DNA of 64,000 nt, taken from positions 854,970 through 918,969 of the forward strand of contig KI632513.1 of NCBI GenBank assembly GCA_000504425.1, read 5' to 3'. The notes beneath the pieces are model-generated. The model searched no databases. It had not been told where the DNA came from and saw nothing but the letters and a program-made list of their open reading frames with translations. Position numbers and translations under genes: made by a program. The stretch is from Rhodopseudomonas palustris JSC-3b. Lineage in GTDB: Bacteria > Pseudomonadota > Alphaproteobacteria > Rhizobiales > Xanthobacteraceae. Numbering within the stretch: the stretch's first letter is position 1; each line of letters begins with the position of its first letter. This document shows positions 1 through 10,000 of this stretch, piece after piece.

Positions 1-1
1 C

Positions 2-217
2 CATCTGGCTGCATTGGCCGGCCTTGCGGCTGCGATCGCGATCGACAATCCGCTGCTTGCAGCGATTGCGGCGCTGATCGGCTTGGGCGGCGCGTTGGCG
101 TTCGCCGTCTATGTCGCCGGCATTTTGAAGGCACTGGTCGCGGCGCCGGTGCCGCGTCCGACAGAAAAGGGAGCCCGTCATGTTCGCCAATCGCATCAGC
201 CAGACCCTGCACGATGA
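2..217 (+). CDS. C-terminal end of an unidentified membrane protein (5' truncated by window edge)
   Basis: An open frame enters from the left edge and stops at a TGA at 215-217. The visible 71 residues are dominated by Ala/Leu/Ile/Gly stretches that would form one or two membrane segments, followed by a basic, proline-containing tail. A TTG at 14 could be read as a start, but the frame stays open upstream of it, so this is more likely the 3' end of a longer gene. Its last 38 bases overlap the start of the hemerythrin gene, which suggests the two are translationally coupled. I do not recognise the family. Confidence 0.5.
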   Translation, partial: HLAALAGLAAAIAIDNPLLAAIAALIGLGGALAFAVYVAGILKALVAAPVPRPTEKGARHVRQSHQPDPAR

Positions 218-689
218 ACATCGCGCCACCATCGCGTTGATGGAACGGCTGGAGCGCGCCATCACCCGCCGTCAGCCGATTAACGTCGCTGATAGCGAGG
301 GCCGGCGGCTGTTGGAAGACCTTGCGGCCGCGATTGAAGCCGACACGCTGCGCCATTTCGATTTTGAGGAGAACGAGCTGTTCACGCTGTTCGATTCAGT
401 TGGCGATCAGCTGATCGGCGATCACCTCACCGAGGAGCACAGTTTTATGCGCCCGCTCGGCGAGCAATTGGTGACGCTGGCGCGCAGCGCCGCGGCCGGC
501 GGCTTTGACACTGACAGCTGGCACGCGTTCAGCCGGGCCGGCGCCGAACTGGTGCAGCGCATGGTGGTGCATGTGCAGAAAGAGGAAATGGCGTTGCTGC
601 CGCTGCTCGATCAGACGCTCGACGATGCCACCGAAGCGCGCTTGCTGGACGCCTATCTTGGCACCGCGCCAAACGCTACGGCCTCCTGA
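180..689 (+). CDS. Hemerythrin HHE-domain protein
   Basis: A 169-residue protein with the helical-bundle histidine/glutamate pattern of hemerythrin-like domains: HDEH near residues 11-14, HFDFEE near 59-64, HLTEEH near 82-87 and HVQKEE near 125-130. These residues normally bind a non-heme di-iron centre that can bind O2 or respond to NO or redox stress. It has no signal peptide, so it is probably cytoplasmic. An AAGGGAG ribosome-binding site lies just upstream of the ATG at 180. The gene overlaps the preceding membrane-protein gene. Its stop lies 42 bases from the leader-distal end of the CRISPR array, which runs on the other strand. The family is clear; the physiological role (oxygen carrier, sensor or NO-related) cannot be read from sequence. 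Confidence 0.85.
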   Translation: MFANRISQTLHDEHRATIALMERLERAITRRQPINVADSEGRRLLEDLAAAIEADTLRHFDFEENELFTLFDSVGDQLIGDHLTEEHSFMRPLGEQLVTLARSAAAGGFDTDSWHAFSRAGAELVQRMVVHVQKEEMALLPLLDQTLDDATEARLLDAYLGTAPNATAS

Positions 690-731
690 TCGATCGCCTG
701 CAACGGGCGCAGCGTCTCGGCGGATTGTTGG

Positions 732-763
732 CTTTCGATCCCCGCTCCCGCGTGGGGAGCGAC
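732..763 (-). repeat. Degenerate leader-distal CRISPR repeat
   Basis: The leftmost repeat differs from the other 90 at two positions: the first plus-strand base is C instead of G, and the eleventh is C instead of A. Decay of the terminal repeat is typical of the trailer end. It independently supports the inferred transcription direction (right to left). Confidence 0.9.
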
Positions 764-2689
764 TCGCCGATCGACCCGACCGACGTGGCGAGATTCTGTT
801 TCGATCCACGCTCCCGCGTGGGGAGCGACAAAAGGAGATCGCCAGATGGCGCGGAAGACGAAAGTTTCGATCCACGCTCCCGCGTGGGGAGCGACGCGGC
901 GCGGGCTACTGCGATGTATTTCATGCGGCAGTTTCGATCCACGCTCCCGCGTGGGGAGCGACCACCAAGGGCGGACGTGCGCGGGGTCGAAAGCCTGTTT
1001 CGATCCACGCTCCCGCGTGGGGAGCGACGCCAACCCGCGCCCCGGCGAAGATCGTGGACGGCGTTTCGATCCACGCTCCCGCGTGGGGAGCGACAGGCGG
1101 CCACCCGGCGCCGCTGCGGCCTCTTTGATGTTTCGATCCACGCTCCCGCGTGGGGAGCGACGTTGTGCTCGCAGCCGGTTTCCCACGGGCCAACCTTGTT
1201 TCGATCCACGCTCCCGCGTGGGGAGCGACAGCCCTGCAGTTGCGCGGCGGTGAGCGTGACGCCGTTTCGATCCACGCTCCCGCGTGGGGAGCGACCCTTG
1301 GTGCCTGCGTCGTATTCCTCTTTCGTCAAGTTTCGATCCACGCTCCCGCGTGGGGAGCGACGGTGTCGTTCGAGAAGCGCCGCAAGCTGTCCTGTTTCGA
1401 TCCACGCTCCCGCGTGGGGAGCGACGACCGAGGCCGCGGCGATCATGCAGATGCTGGCCGTTTCGATCCACGCTCCCGCGTGGGGAGCGACCGCCATGCT
1501 GCTGAGCCGGCTAGAAAAGATCACCGGTTTCGATCCACGCTCCCGCGTGGGGAGCGACCGTTTGAAAACGTAGCGCGCGTCAGATCTTGCAAGTTTCGAT
1601 CCACGCTCCCGCGTGGGGAGCGACAATTCGGCGCTGTCGAAGCAGGTCGCCGAGCAGCAGTTTCGATCCACGCTCCCGCGTGGGGAGCGACGTGCCGCCG
1701 GAAATCGTCACCGCCATCCTGATGCGTTTCGATCCACGCTCCCGCGTGGGGAGCGACGTGTCGGGCAATGTGATCGATGCGCCGTGCACCGTTTCGATCC
1801 ACGCTCCCGCGTGGGGAGCGACAATATCACCATCCCACGGCGCCGCCCGGTCGAGGTTTCGATCCACGCTCCCGCGTGGGGAGCGACAGTAAACCGCCAG
1901 TATAAAACGGTTTCGCGAAATGTTTCGATCCACGCTCCCGCGTGGGGAGCGACGACGGCCGAAGCCAAGCTTCGCGCCCTGGTCACCGTTTCGATCCACG
2001 CTCCCGCGTGGGGAGCGACGTTGAAATCCTCAAGCGTTGGATACAGACGGGCGCGTTTCGATCCACGCTCCCGCGTGGGGAGCGACACCACGCGGCTTCA
2101 CCACTCCGTCGCCGGAGATGTTTCGATCCACGCTCCCGCGTGGGGAGCGACCTGTCATCTCAAGCATGCCAGACCCGTCGAATCGTCTGTTTCGATCCAC
2201 GCTCCCGCGTGGGGAGCGACGGTGCGGCCGCCGGGCGCGCCGACGATCGCCCTTGTTTCGATCCACGCTCCCGCGTGGGGAGCGACATTCAGCGACATCT
2301 CGTCGCCGGTGCGCTCGTTTTTGTTTCGATCCACGCTCCCGCGTGGGGAGCGACGCACGCCATCTGCACACGCCAATTCCAGACATCGAGGTTTCGATCC
2401 ACGCTCCCGCGTGGGGAGCGACCTCGTCGGCTGCGGAGACGGTGCGGCTACTCAAGGGTTTCGATCCACGCTCCCGCGTGGGGAGCGACCTACAGCACGC
2501 TCAAGCCGCCGGTTGCGCCAAAAGTTTCGATCCACGCTCCCGCGTGGGGAGCGACACACGCGCCGCGGAGCCTGCGAAGAAACGACCCGCGTTTCGATCC
2601 ACGCTCCCGCGTGGGGAGCGACACATTGGCGAGCGCGTCTTGCGCCTTGCGCTTCGAGTTTCGATCCACGCTCCCGCGTGGGGAGCGAC

Positions 2690-2723
2690 GTTCCGACCGT
2701 GACCGTGGCGGGGAGCACGAGCG
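2690..2723 (-). other. CRISPR spacer overlapping the spacer at 3352-3390 (opposite orientation)
   Basis: This 34-nt spacer shares 27 contiguous bases, as reverse complement, with the 39-nt spacer at 3352-3390. The two can be merged into one 46-nt protospacer. That reads without a stop as the peptide GYTSVPTVTVAGSTS, so a coding target such as a phage structural gene is plausible. Counted from the leader, this is about the 61st spacer. Confidence 0.9.
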
Positions 2724-3351
2724 GTTTCGATCCACGCTCCCGCGTGGGGAGCGACAGCTAAGGAGCCGTCGCGATGACTGATCTTGCAGAGTTTCGATCC
2801 ACGCTCCCGCGTGGGGAGCGACAAGCCACAAACTCGTCGGGATCGACCTTCGCCCGTTTCGATCCACGCTCCCGCGTGGGGAGCGACTCATGCTGCTCAC
2901 CAAGCGCAGCCGACGGATGCGGGTTTCGATCCACGCTCCCGCGTGGGGAGCGACGTCGTCGGCACTGTCACCACCCTGCGGCATCGCCGGTTTCGATCCA
3001 CGCTCCCGCGTGGGGAGCGACTTCGAGAACGCGAATTTGTTCGATCTTCTTTTCACCGTTTCGATCCACGCTCCCGCGTGGGGAGCGACCAACAGGCATT
3101 TCTCGACCAGGTGTTCGGCGAAGTTTCGATCCACGCTCCCGCGTGGGGAGCGACGATCGATCCGCTGACTGATCGACCGATCACAGCGTTTCGATCCACG
3201 CTCCCGCGTGGGGAGCGACTGCTGGACGAGATCGACAAGTATGAGACGACCAATGTTTCGATCCACGCTCCCGCGTGGGGAGCGACGTTGATGACGTCGC
3301 ACGCATCAACAACGACGGAGTTTCGATCCACGCTCCCGCGTGGGGAGCGAC

Positions 3352-3390
3352 GCTCCCCGCCACGGTCACGGTCGGAACGGATGTGTAGCC
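3352..3390 (-). other. CRISPR spacer overlapping the spacer at 2690-2723 (opposite orientation)
   Basis: At 39 nt this is the longest spacer I found. Its first 27 plus-strand bases are the exact reverse complement of the first 27 bases of the spacer at 2690-2723, so the two crRNAs would match opposite strands of one target. It is about the 51st spacer from the leader and so was acquired after the other. Confidence 0.9.
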
Positions 3391-6300
3391 GTTTCGATCC
3401 ACGCTCCCGCGTGGGGAGCGACCGGCGGTTGCCCGGCGGCGTGGCTGAGGGAAAAGTGTTTCGATCCACGCTCCCGCGTGGGGAGCGACCCGCCGTCGCC
3501 AAACGAGCTGGCGATTCCGTACGCGTTTCGATCCACGCTCCCGCGTGGGGAGCGACGCTCGGGCAGCGGTGCCGATGACGATAGCGACGACGTTTCGATC
3601 CACGCTCCCGCGTGGGGAGCGACGTGGCCGATAATGCCTTTAACGCGCTTGTCCTCGCGTTTCGATCCACGCTCCCGCGTGGGGAGCGACATGCGAGCGT
3701 TCGAGGGACGCGTTGTTACTTGCGCGTTTCGATCCACGCTCCCGCGTGGGGAGCGACGCCCGTGGCGCCATGACGTAGTGAGCATGGGCGGCGTTTCGAT
3801 CCACGCTCCCGCGTGGGGAGCGACTTGTCGTAAGCCGACAGCAGCACGCCGTCGGTCAGGTTTCGATCCACGCTCCCGCGTGGGGAGCGACCCGATCGCA
3901 CCGACTGAGATCGCCGATCAGGTCAAGTTTCGATCCACGCTCCCGCGTGGGGAGCGACTGCTGGTCTCAACAAGAAACCTGCCGACATTGAAGTTTCGAT
4001 CCACGCTCCCGCGTGGGGAGCGACGCGGAATGTGTGAGCTGATCGGCGCCAGGGCGCCGTTTCGATCCACGCTCCCGCGTGGGGAGCGACGGTTCAACAA
4101 CGTTCCGTCTTCCTGACCTTCGCGGTGTTTCGATCCACGCTCCCGCGTGGGGAGCGACTTCTGAGATGTCCGGTGCAGTCTGCGCTTTTGGATCGTTTCG
4201 ATCCACGCTCCCGCGTGGGGAGCGACCAAATGCAGTGACGCGCTGCGGCGCGCGCCCCAAATGTTTCGATCCACGCTCCCGCGTGGGGAGCGACTTCGCA
4301 AGATCGCGGCGCGCAATCGCTGGAGTACCGTTTCGATCCACGCTCCCGCGTGGGGAGCGACGCCGGGTACCTGGTTTCCGCAGAATGCCTTTGATGTTTC
4401 GATCCACGCTCCCGCGTGGGGAGCGACAGTTTTCGGATACCAAGTGGATCACCCCGAAATGGGTTTCGATCCACGCTCCCGCGTGGGGAGCGACGACTTT
4501 GTGGCGCCCGGCCCTGACTCGTACATCCTGTTTCGATCCACGCTCCCGCGTGGGGAGCGACGGTTACGGCCTCGGCTACGGCGACCGCTACGGCGTTTCG
4601 ATCCACGCTCCCGCGTGGGGAGCGACTTGGCTTTCATGGCGAGCCGGCGAGCGGCCGCATTGTTTCGATCCACGCTCCCGCGTGGGGAGCGACGTTCGTC
4701 CGCCGGCACCTTGCGGTTGCAGGAGGATGTTTCGATCCACGCTCCCGCGTGGGGAGCGACGACACGGTTTCGCGTGAACTGATCGGTTTCATCCCGTTTC
4801 GATCCACGCTCCCGCGTGGGGAGCGACGAGACACGCGAGCGCTTCGGACAATCGACAAATCAGTTTCGATCCACGCTCCCGCGTGGGGAGCGACGCGATC
4901 GCTTCAAGCTGTTCGCCGGTCTTACCGGTTTCGATCCACGCTCCCGCGTGGGGAGCGACGCATCCCGCGCACATCGTCACGCGTGACCACTGATGTTTCG
5001 ATCCACGCTCCCGCGTGGGGAGCGACTCGGGTTCTCGGGCTTGCGATTGTCGGCATAGAGCGTTTCGATCCACGCTCCCGCGTGGGGAGCGACGCCAGTA
5101 TTCCAGCGCGACAAAACCATTTGCGGTCGTTTCGATCCACGCTCCCGCGTGGGGAGCGACCCGGGGTTGATGTTTTGGCGGCGCGCCCAATTGGTGTTTC
5201 GATCCACGCTCCCGCGTGGGGAGCGACGCTCAAGCGCGTCTGCGAGAGCTGGCGATTGCGCAGTTTCGATCCACGCTCCCGCGTGGGGAGCGACGGCCGG
5301 TTACTACGTCGCGGACAGTGTAGCCGAGTTTCGATCCACGCTCCCGCGTGGGGAGCGACTCGTCGCGTTGCTGATCACATAGACGTTCTTGAGTTTCGAT
5401 CCACGCTCCCGCGTGGGGAGCGACGTGCGGTCCTTTTGCTTCACGCCGCGCCGATTCGAGTTTCGATCCACGCTCCCGCGTGGGGAGCGACTTTCGCCGG
5501 TGGCCGGCTTGAGGAACGACGCGAGCGTTTCGATCCACGCTCCCGCGTGGGGAGCGACTGGTTTTACTTCTCGGGGAATCAACGTAAAACGTGTTTCGAT
5601 CCACGCTCCCGCGTGGGGAGCGACGATCCCGCGCAAGGGCGACATCATCACGGCCTCGCGTTTCGATCCACGCTCCCGCGTGGGGAGCGACACCCGAGAG
5701 CGACCACGCGCCGAACATGCGGATATAGTTTCGATCCACGCTCCCGCGTGGGGAGCGACAAAAGACCCATTCTCGACCGAAGCGTAGTTCAGGTTTCGAT
5801 CCACGCTCCCGCGTGGGGAGCGACGCCGCCTGCGGGCCGCGATCGACTACGCCGCAGCGTTTCGATCCACGCTCCCGCGTGGGGAGCGACGCCCGCAGAA
5901 GTCGCGCCGGGCATCGACGCGGCACGTTTCGATCCACGCTCCCGCGTGGGGAGCGACAAGGCGCGATTGCGCGCCCAAGCGGAGGAGCGCGGTTTCGATC
6001 CACGCTCCCGCGTGGGGAGCGACCGCGCGATCACAAATCGGTGGGGGCGGACTTGACGTTTCGATCCACGCTCCCGCGTGGGGAGCGACTGCTATCGCGC
6101 AGCTCGCTGCTGAGCGACATCGGTTTCGATCCACGCTCCCGCGTGGGGAGCGACGCTCGCAAAACTAACCGGCGTCCTCGGTGTGGTTATGTTTCGATCC
6201 ACGCTCCCGCGTGGGGAGCGACAGCAATCAGCCCGCCACTCCTCAAGCGACGAGCTGTTTCGATCCACGCTCCCGCGTGGGGAGCGACCGATCGTCCGAT

Positions 6301-6516
6301 GGACCTGCGAAGACGAGTTGAAGTTTCGATCCACGCTCCCGCGTGGGGAGCGACAAATCAAAAAAGGGGTTTCCGCCGTGCCGATGTCAGTTTCGATCCA
6401 CGCTCCCGCGTGGGGAGCGACTCGGCGCGCGATTACCTGACGCTCGCCGAGGAAATGGTTTCGATCCACGCTCCCGCGTGGGGAGCGACAGCTGGACGCA
6501 AAGAGCGGCCTGATCA

Positions 6517-6651
<135 letters not shown>

Positions 6652-6758
6652 TTATCCGGGTTTCGATCCACGCTCCCGCGTGGGGAGCGACAGCCTCGCG
6701 ACGACAACAGCAACTGGTAACGGCAGGTTTCGATCCACGCTCCCGCGTGGGGAGCGAC

Positions 6759-6938
6759 TCCGCACCAATAACCGATTGTGGCGGCGCGTGAAATCGTCCG
6801 CGTCGCGCGAAGGTCGGCGTTGGGTGAGGGAGACGATGTCCAAATCGGCCGCTGGCGCGATAAACATCTGAAATGGCCTGATTTATCGCAGCGCGAACGT
6901 CCCGGCTTCAGCGCGTCTGCTCAAGGTTCGCGCGCCGT
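6759..6938 (-). promoter_or_regulatory. CRISPR leader between cas2 and the first repeat
   Basis: About 180 bases without a convincing gene separate the cas2 stop from the leader-proximal repeat at 6727-6758. By position this is the leader, which carries the array promoter and the integration signals for Cas1-Cas2. A relatively AT-rich patch (TTTATCGC / GATAAATCA on the minus strand, about 6868-6895) is a candidate promoter region. No exact promoter can be assigned by eye. Confidence 0.75.
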
Positions 6939-7229
6939 TTAGACGATCAACGGCTCGCCAAAATCAGTCGCGGGTTTGGCGCCGACATGCTCGACGCGGC
7001 GGCGCCAATTGGCGCCGAGATAGTAGTAGCGCAAACTGTCGTGCTGCGGCGCGATCAGGCTTTCCAGCCTCGCGCGCAGCGCGGTCCATTGCGCCGGGTC
7101 GACCTCGATCTCGAATACCGAATATTGCACACGCTGGCCAAAATCCTGGCAGGCGCGCGCCACCCGACGCAGCCGCGCCTGACCGCCGGGCTCGCTGGTC
7201 CGCACGTCGTAGGTTACCAAAACAAGCAT
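6939..7229 (-). CDS. cas2: CRISPR-associated endoribonuclease Cas2 (type I-C)
   Basis: A 96-residue protein starting MLVLVTYDV, the first beta strand of the Cas2 ferredoxin-like fold with the conserved early Asp. It continues with RLRRVARACQDFGQRVQYSVFE, typical of the family. Cas2 forms the dimer at the centre of the Cas1-Cas2 integrase that inserts new spacers at the leader end of the array. It is the last gene of the cas operon and its stop faces the leader. The gap to cas1 is 104 bases, which is wide compared with the 4-base overlaps elsewhere in the operon. Length and motifs are normal for an intact gene. Confidence 0.96.
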   Translation of the reverse strand: MLVLVTYDVRTSEPGGQARLRRVARACQDFGQRVQYSVFEIEVDPAQWTALRARLESLIAPQHDSLRYYYLGANWRRRVEHVGAKPATDFGEPLIV

Positions 7230-7333
7230 TTTCGCACCTGCTGGTCCGCATCGTCCGTCAAAAGGTGTTCAGCGTTTGACCCTGGTGGTAGAGCCGCGAC
7301 ACGAGGCTGCGCGGCATCACCGAGCGCAGATGG

Positions 7334-8368
7334 CTATTTCCAGATGTAAGGAGGATAGGCGTCAAGGTCGCCCCGCAAATGCCGACTGAGCAGTTGCGCT
7401 TGCAGATAGGGCACGAGGCCGAGTGGTGCGCTTTCGCCGAGAAATGGATGTTGCCGGTCTTCCTTTTTGCGATCCTGCCAGGCGGTCAGCACGGTGCGCC
7501 GGCCGTCATCGGTCAGCAGCGTCGCGCCGCCATCTTGTGTCTCGAAATCGCGCGGCCGGAGCTGACGCCGGTTGATCAGCGACAGCGCCAGCCGGTCCGC
7601 CAGCACCGGCCTTAACTCCTCCATCAGGTCGAGCGCGAGGCTCGGCCGTCCGGGCCGGTCGCGGTGCAGAAAGCCGACTGCGGGGTCGAGTCCGACCGCC
7701 TCGGCGGCGCTGCGGCAGTCATGCGTCAGCAGCACATAGATGAACGACAACACCGCGTTGACGGCATCGCGCGGCGGCCTGCGGCTGCGGCCATTGAACT
7801 GCATCTCGGCATCGCTGACTCGGATCAGGCTGCCGAACACCGAGAAGTAGCCATGAGCGGCTTCGCCTTCGGCGCCGCGTAGCGCTTCGACATCAAGGTC
7901 GGTCAAGCCGACCCGTCGGATGATGCCGGCGAGGCGATCGACCACGGCTTCGATCCGGCCGCGCTGCTCCGGTGCCATCTCGGCGCCATAGTCGCGCAGC
8001 GAGCGCTGCAGCACGGTGCGCTGATTAGCGACCTTGGCCGATACCAGGCTGCGGACGATGTCGGTTGGTTGTTCGGATACGCGATATTGGGCGCGGCGCA
8101 GCAGCACATTGCCGCTCACCGGGCCCTCGATGCGCGCTTGAAAGCGGCCGGCGCGGTCGAGCAGCACGATTGTGACGCCGCGCGGTGCCAATGCCTCGAT
8201 CAGCGGTGGCGAGAGGTAAGTACCGCCGAACACGACCACTGATGCCAGCATGTGAAACGGCACCCGGGCGCGTTGCTCATTGTCGACCTCGGCAACGAGA
8301 TTTTCGCCGTCCTTGCGCAGCGTCGCGCCCTCGGTGGTGACGTATAGCGTGTTGAGCAGCTTCTTCAC
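7334..8368 (-). CDS. cas1: CRISPR integrase Cas1 (type I-C)
   Basis: A 344-residue Cas1, the metal-dependent integrase that catalyses spacer insertion with Cas2. The N-terminal beta domain is followed by the alpha-helical catalytic domain. The catalytic Glu lies in RGAEGEAAHGYF (around residue 167) and the conserved His/Asp region in VGFLHRDRPGRPSLALDLMEE (around 233-253). These are the usual active-site residues, so the protein looks functional. The start overlaps the cas4 stop by 4 bases, which indicates translational coupling. The gene order cas4-cas1-cas2 is standard for subtype I-C. Confidence 0.97.
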   Translation of the reverse strand: MKKLLNTLYVTTEGATLRKDGENLVAEVDNEQRARVPFHMLASVVVFGGTYLSPPLIEALAPRGVTIVLLDRAGRFQARIEGPVSGNVLLRRAQYRVSEQPTDIVRSLVSAKVANQRTVLQRSLRDYGAEMAPEQRGRIEAVVDRLAGIIRRVGLTDLDVEALRGAEGEAAHGYFSVFGSLIRVSDAEMQFNGRSRRPPRDAVNAVLSFIYVLLTHDCRSAAEAVGLDPAVGFLHRDRPGRPSLALDLMEELRPVLADRLALSLINRRQLRPRDFETQDGGATLLTDDGRRTVLTAWQDRKKEDRQHPFLGESAPLGLVPYLQAQLLSRHLRGDLDAYPPYIWK

Positions 8369-9036
8369 GGCAGATCGGCTCCGGGCTGATCGGCAAGCGC
8401 GGCGGCAATGGCTTTCCTGCGAAAATCGGCGGCGGAGTGTTGCGCCAGCTTAGGCCGGCATAGCTCGATCAGCGAGCAAGCCTTGCAGCGGTCCGCGCGA
8501 TACTGCGCCGGCGGCGTGATGCCGGACGCCATCAGCGCCGCGAAATCGCGCGCCACTTGCTCGGTCAGCTGGCGCAGTTCGCTGTCGAATGGCACGCCGA
8601 CGCGGCGGCGGGTGCTGGCGTAGAACAGCGCGCCTTCGGGAACCGGGCGGCCAGTCATTTCCTCAAGGCACAGCGCCTGCGCGCAGAGCTGCACCTCGTC
8701 GGCGCGGTGCAGCTTGGCCTTGCCACGCTTGTATTCGACCGGAAAGGGCGTCTCGCCGTCCGGTCCGCCGCGAAACTCGACCAGGTCGGCGGTGCCGGCC
8801 AGATTGAGCCGGCGGCAGGCCAGCGGCATGGCGCTGACGCGCCGGACGTTGCCGCGGCGATGGTCAGCCGCCTCGTGCACGCTGCTATGCAGCACCCGGC
8901 CTTCCGCGGTGAAGCGGTTTTCCTCCCACATCCGTTCGATGTGGATCAGTGCCGCCTGGCGCAGGCAATACACCGCATGCTGCAACGCCGACAGCGCGCT
9001 CGGATCGTCGAGCTCGGGTGCGGCGCCGGGCGGCAT
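8365..9036 (-). CDS. cas4: CRISPR-associated exonuclease Cas4 (type I-C)
   Basis: A RecB-family nuclease with an iron-sulfur cluster that trims and selects PAM-containing prespacers before integration. The ATG at 9036 gives 223 residues starting MPPGAAPELDD. An open frame extends a further 20 codons upstream but would overlap the cas7 3' end, so the shorter form is preferred. Visible motifs are AGTADLVEF and PVEYKRGK (RecB motifs with catalytic Asp, Glu and Lys), QLCAQALCLEE, a Cys in AVYCLRQ near the N terminus, and a C-terminal cluster CKACSLIELC. Together the cysteines can supply four Fe-S ligands. It lies 16 bases after cas7 and overlaps cas1 by 4 bases. Confidence 0.94.
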   Translation of the reverse strand: MPPGAAPELDDPSALSALQHAVYCLRQAALIHIERMWEENRFTAEGRVLHSSVHEAADHRRGNVRRVSAMPLACRRLNLAGTADLVEFRGGPDGETPFPVEYKRGKAKLHRADEVQLCAQALCLEEMTGRPVPEGALFYASTRRRVGVPFDSELRQLTEQVARDFAALMASGITPPAQYRADRCKACSLIELCRPKLAQHSAADFRRKAIAAALADQPGADLP

Positions 9037-9052
9037 GATCGTCGGCGATCGA

Positions 9053-10000
9053 TCAGAACAGCTCGACCACCTCGACACCGTCGGGCAGGCCGTCACGATC
9101 GATGGTCACTTCGTAGTCCGCGTAGTGCCGCGCCGGCTTGGCATTGTCGAGGCGGGGATCGCCGGGCGCGATCAGATCGTCGCCGCTGCGCCGCCACACT
9201 TTGACGCGGTCGAACAGCGCCTGGGCGTGCGCATTGCCGAGCGCCGAGGCGTGCTTGAAGGCGATGCCGCGCCGCGACACCATCTCGCCGCGCGCAGCCG
9301 AGCGGTCGTGCTCGAACATCGAGGCCAGCGACGCGAACAGATGGTCGAGATCGTCCTGGCTAAAGCCGGTGCGCTCGGCGAGTTTGGCGTTGACGAAGAT
9401 ATGGGCGCGATACAATCCGTAAGGCACGATGTGCTTGCGGCCCATGGTGCGGTTCTCGGTGCGCTCGTCGTCGCCGCCCTTGTCGCGCTCGGCCTTTTCC
9501 TTCTCGCTGGTGGCAGCCATGCGGGTGATGGAAATTTCCAGCGGCAGGATCGGGTCGATCGAAGAGGCGAACGTCACCTGAACGGGGCCGCGCACCTGGC
9601 CGGCATTGATGCCGGTGCTCATCACCGCGCCAAAAGTGCGGACGTCAAAGAAATTATCGCACATGAACTTGGTCAGCGCGCGTGCCTCATCGTCGCTTTG
9701 CGGATTGAGCTTGTCTTTTGACGATTTGTCGCCGTCGCCGCGCACCGCCTTATAAGCTTCGCGGTGCTTTTCGTTGAGGATCGCGCCTTCCTGCACATAG
9801 ATGCGGTAGCCGGGCTGGTCGCCCTTGGCGAGCTCGGTGTAGTTGCGGATCTTGCGTTTGAGGCACACGTCGGTGACCAGGCCGAAATTGGTCTCGGGGT
9901 CGATCCGCGGCAAATTGCCGGCGTCGGGATCGCCGTTGGGATTGCCGCGGGTGACGTCGAACAGGAACACGATGTCATAGCGGTTGGCGAGCGAAGTCAT
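9053..10000 (-). CDS. cas7: Cascade backbone protein Cas7 (Csd2, type I-C)
   Basis: A 315-residue Cas7/Csd2-family protein, the subunit that polymerises along the crRNA to form the type I-C Cascade backbone. The N terminus (YDIVFLFDVTRGNPNGDPD) is the characteristic Csd2/Csh2 opening, followed by TDVCLKRKIRNY. An internal DVRTFGAVMS segment and a late MGRKHIVPYGLY segment also fit the family. The start overlaps the end of cas8c by 4 bases (ATGA), so these two are probably translated together. Length is typical and there is no sign of disruption. Confidence 0.97.
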   Translation of the reverse strand: MTSLANRYDIVFLFDVTRGNPNGDPDAGNLPRIDPETNFGLVTDVCLKRKIRNYTELAKGDQPGYRIYVQEGAILNEKHREAYKAVRGDGDKSSKDKLNPQSDDEARALTKFMCDNFFDVRTFGAVMSTGINAGQVRGPVQVTFASSIDPILPLEISITRMAATSEKEKAERDKGGDDERTENRTMGRKHIVPYGLYRAHIFVNAKLAERTGFSQDDLDHLFASLASMFEHDRSAARGEMVSRRGIAFKHASALGNAHAQALFDRVKVWRRSGDDLIAPGDPRLDNAKPARHYADYEVTIDRDGLPDGVEVVELF

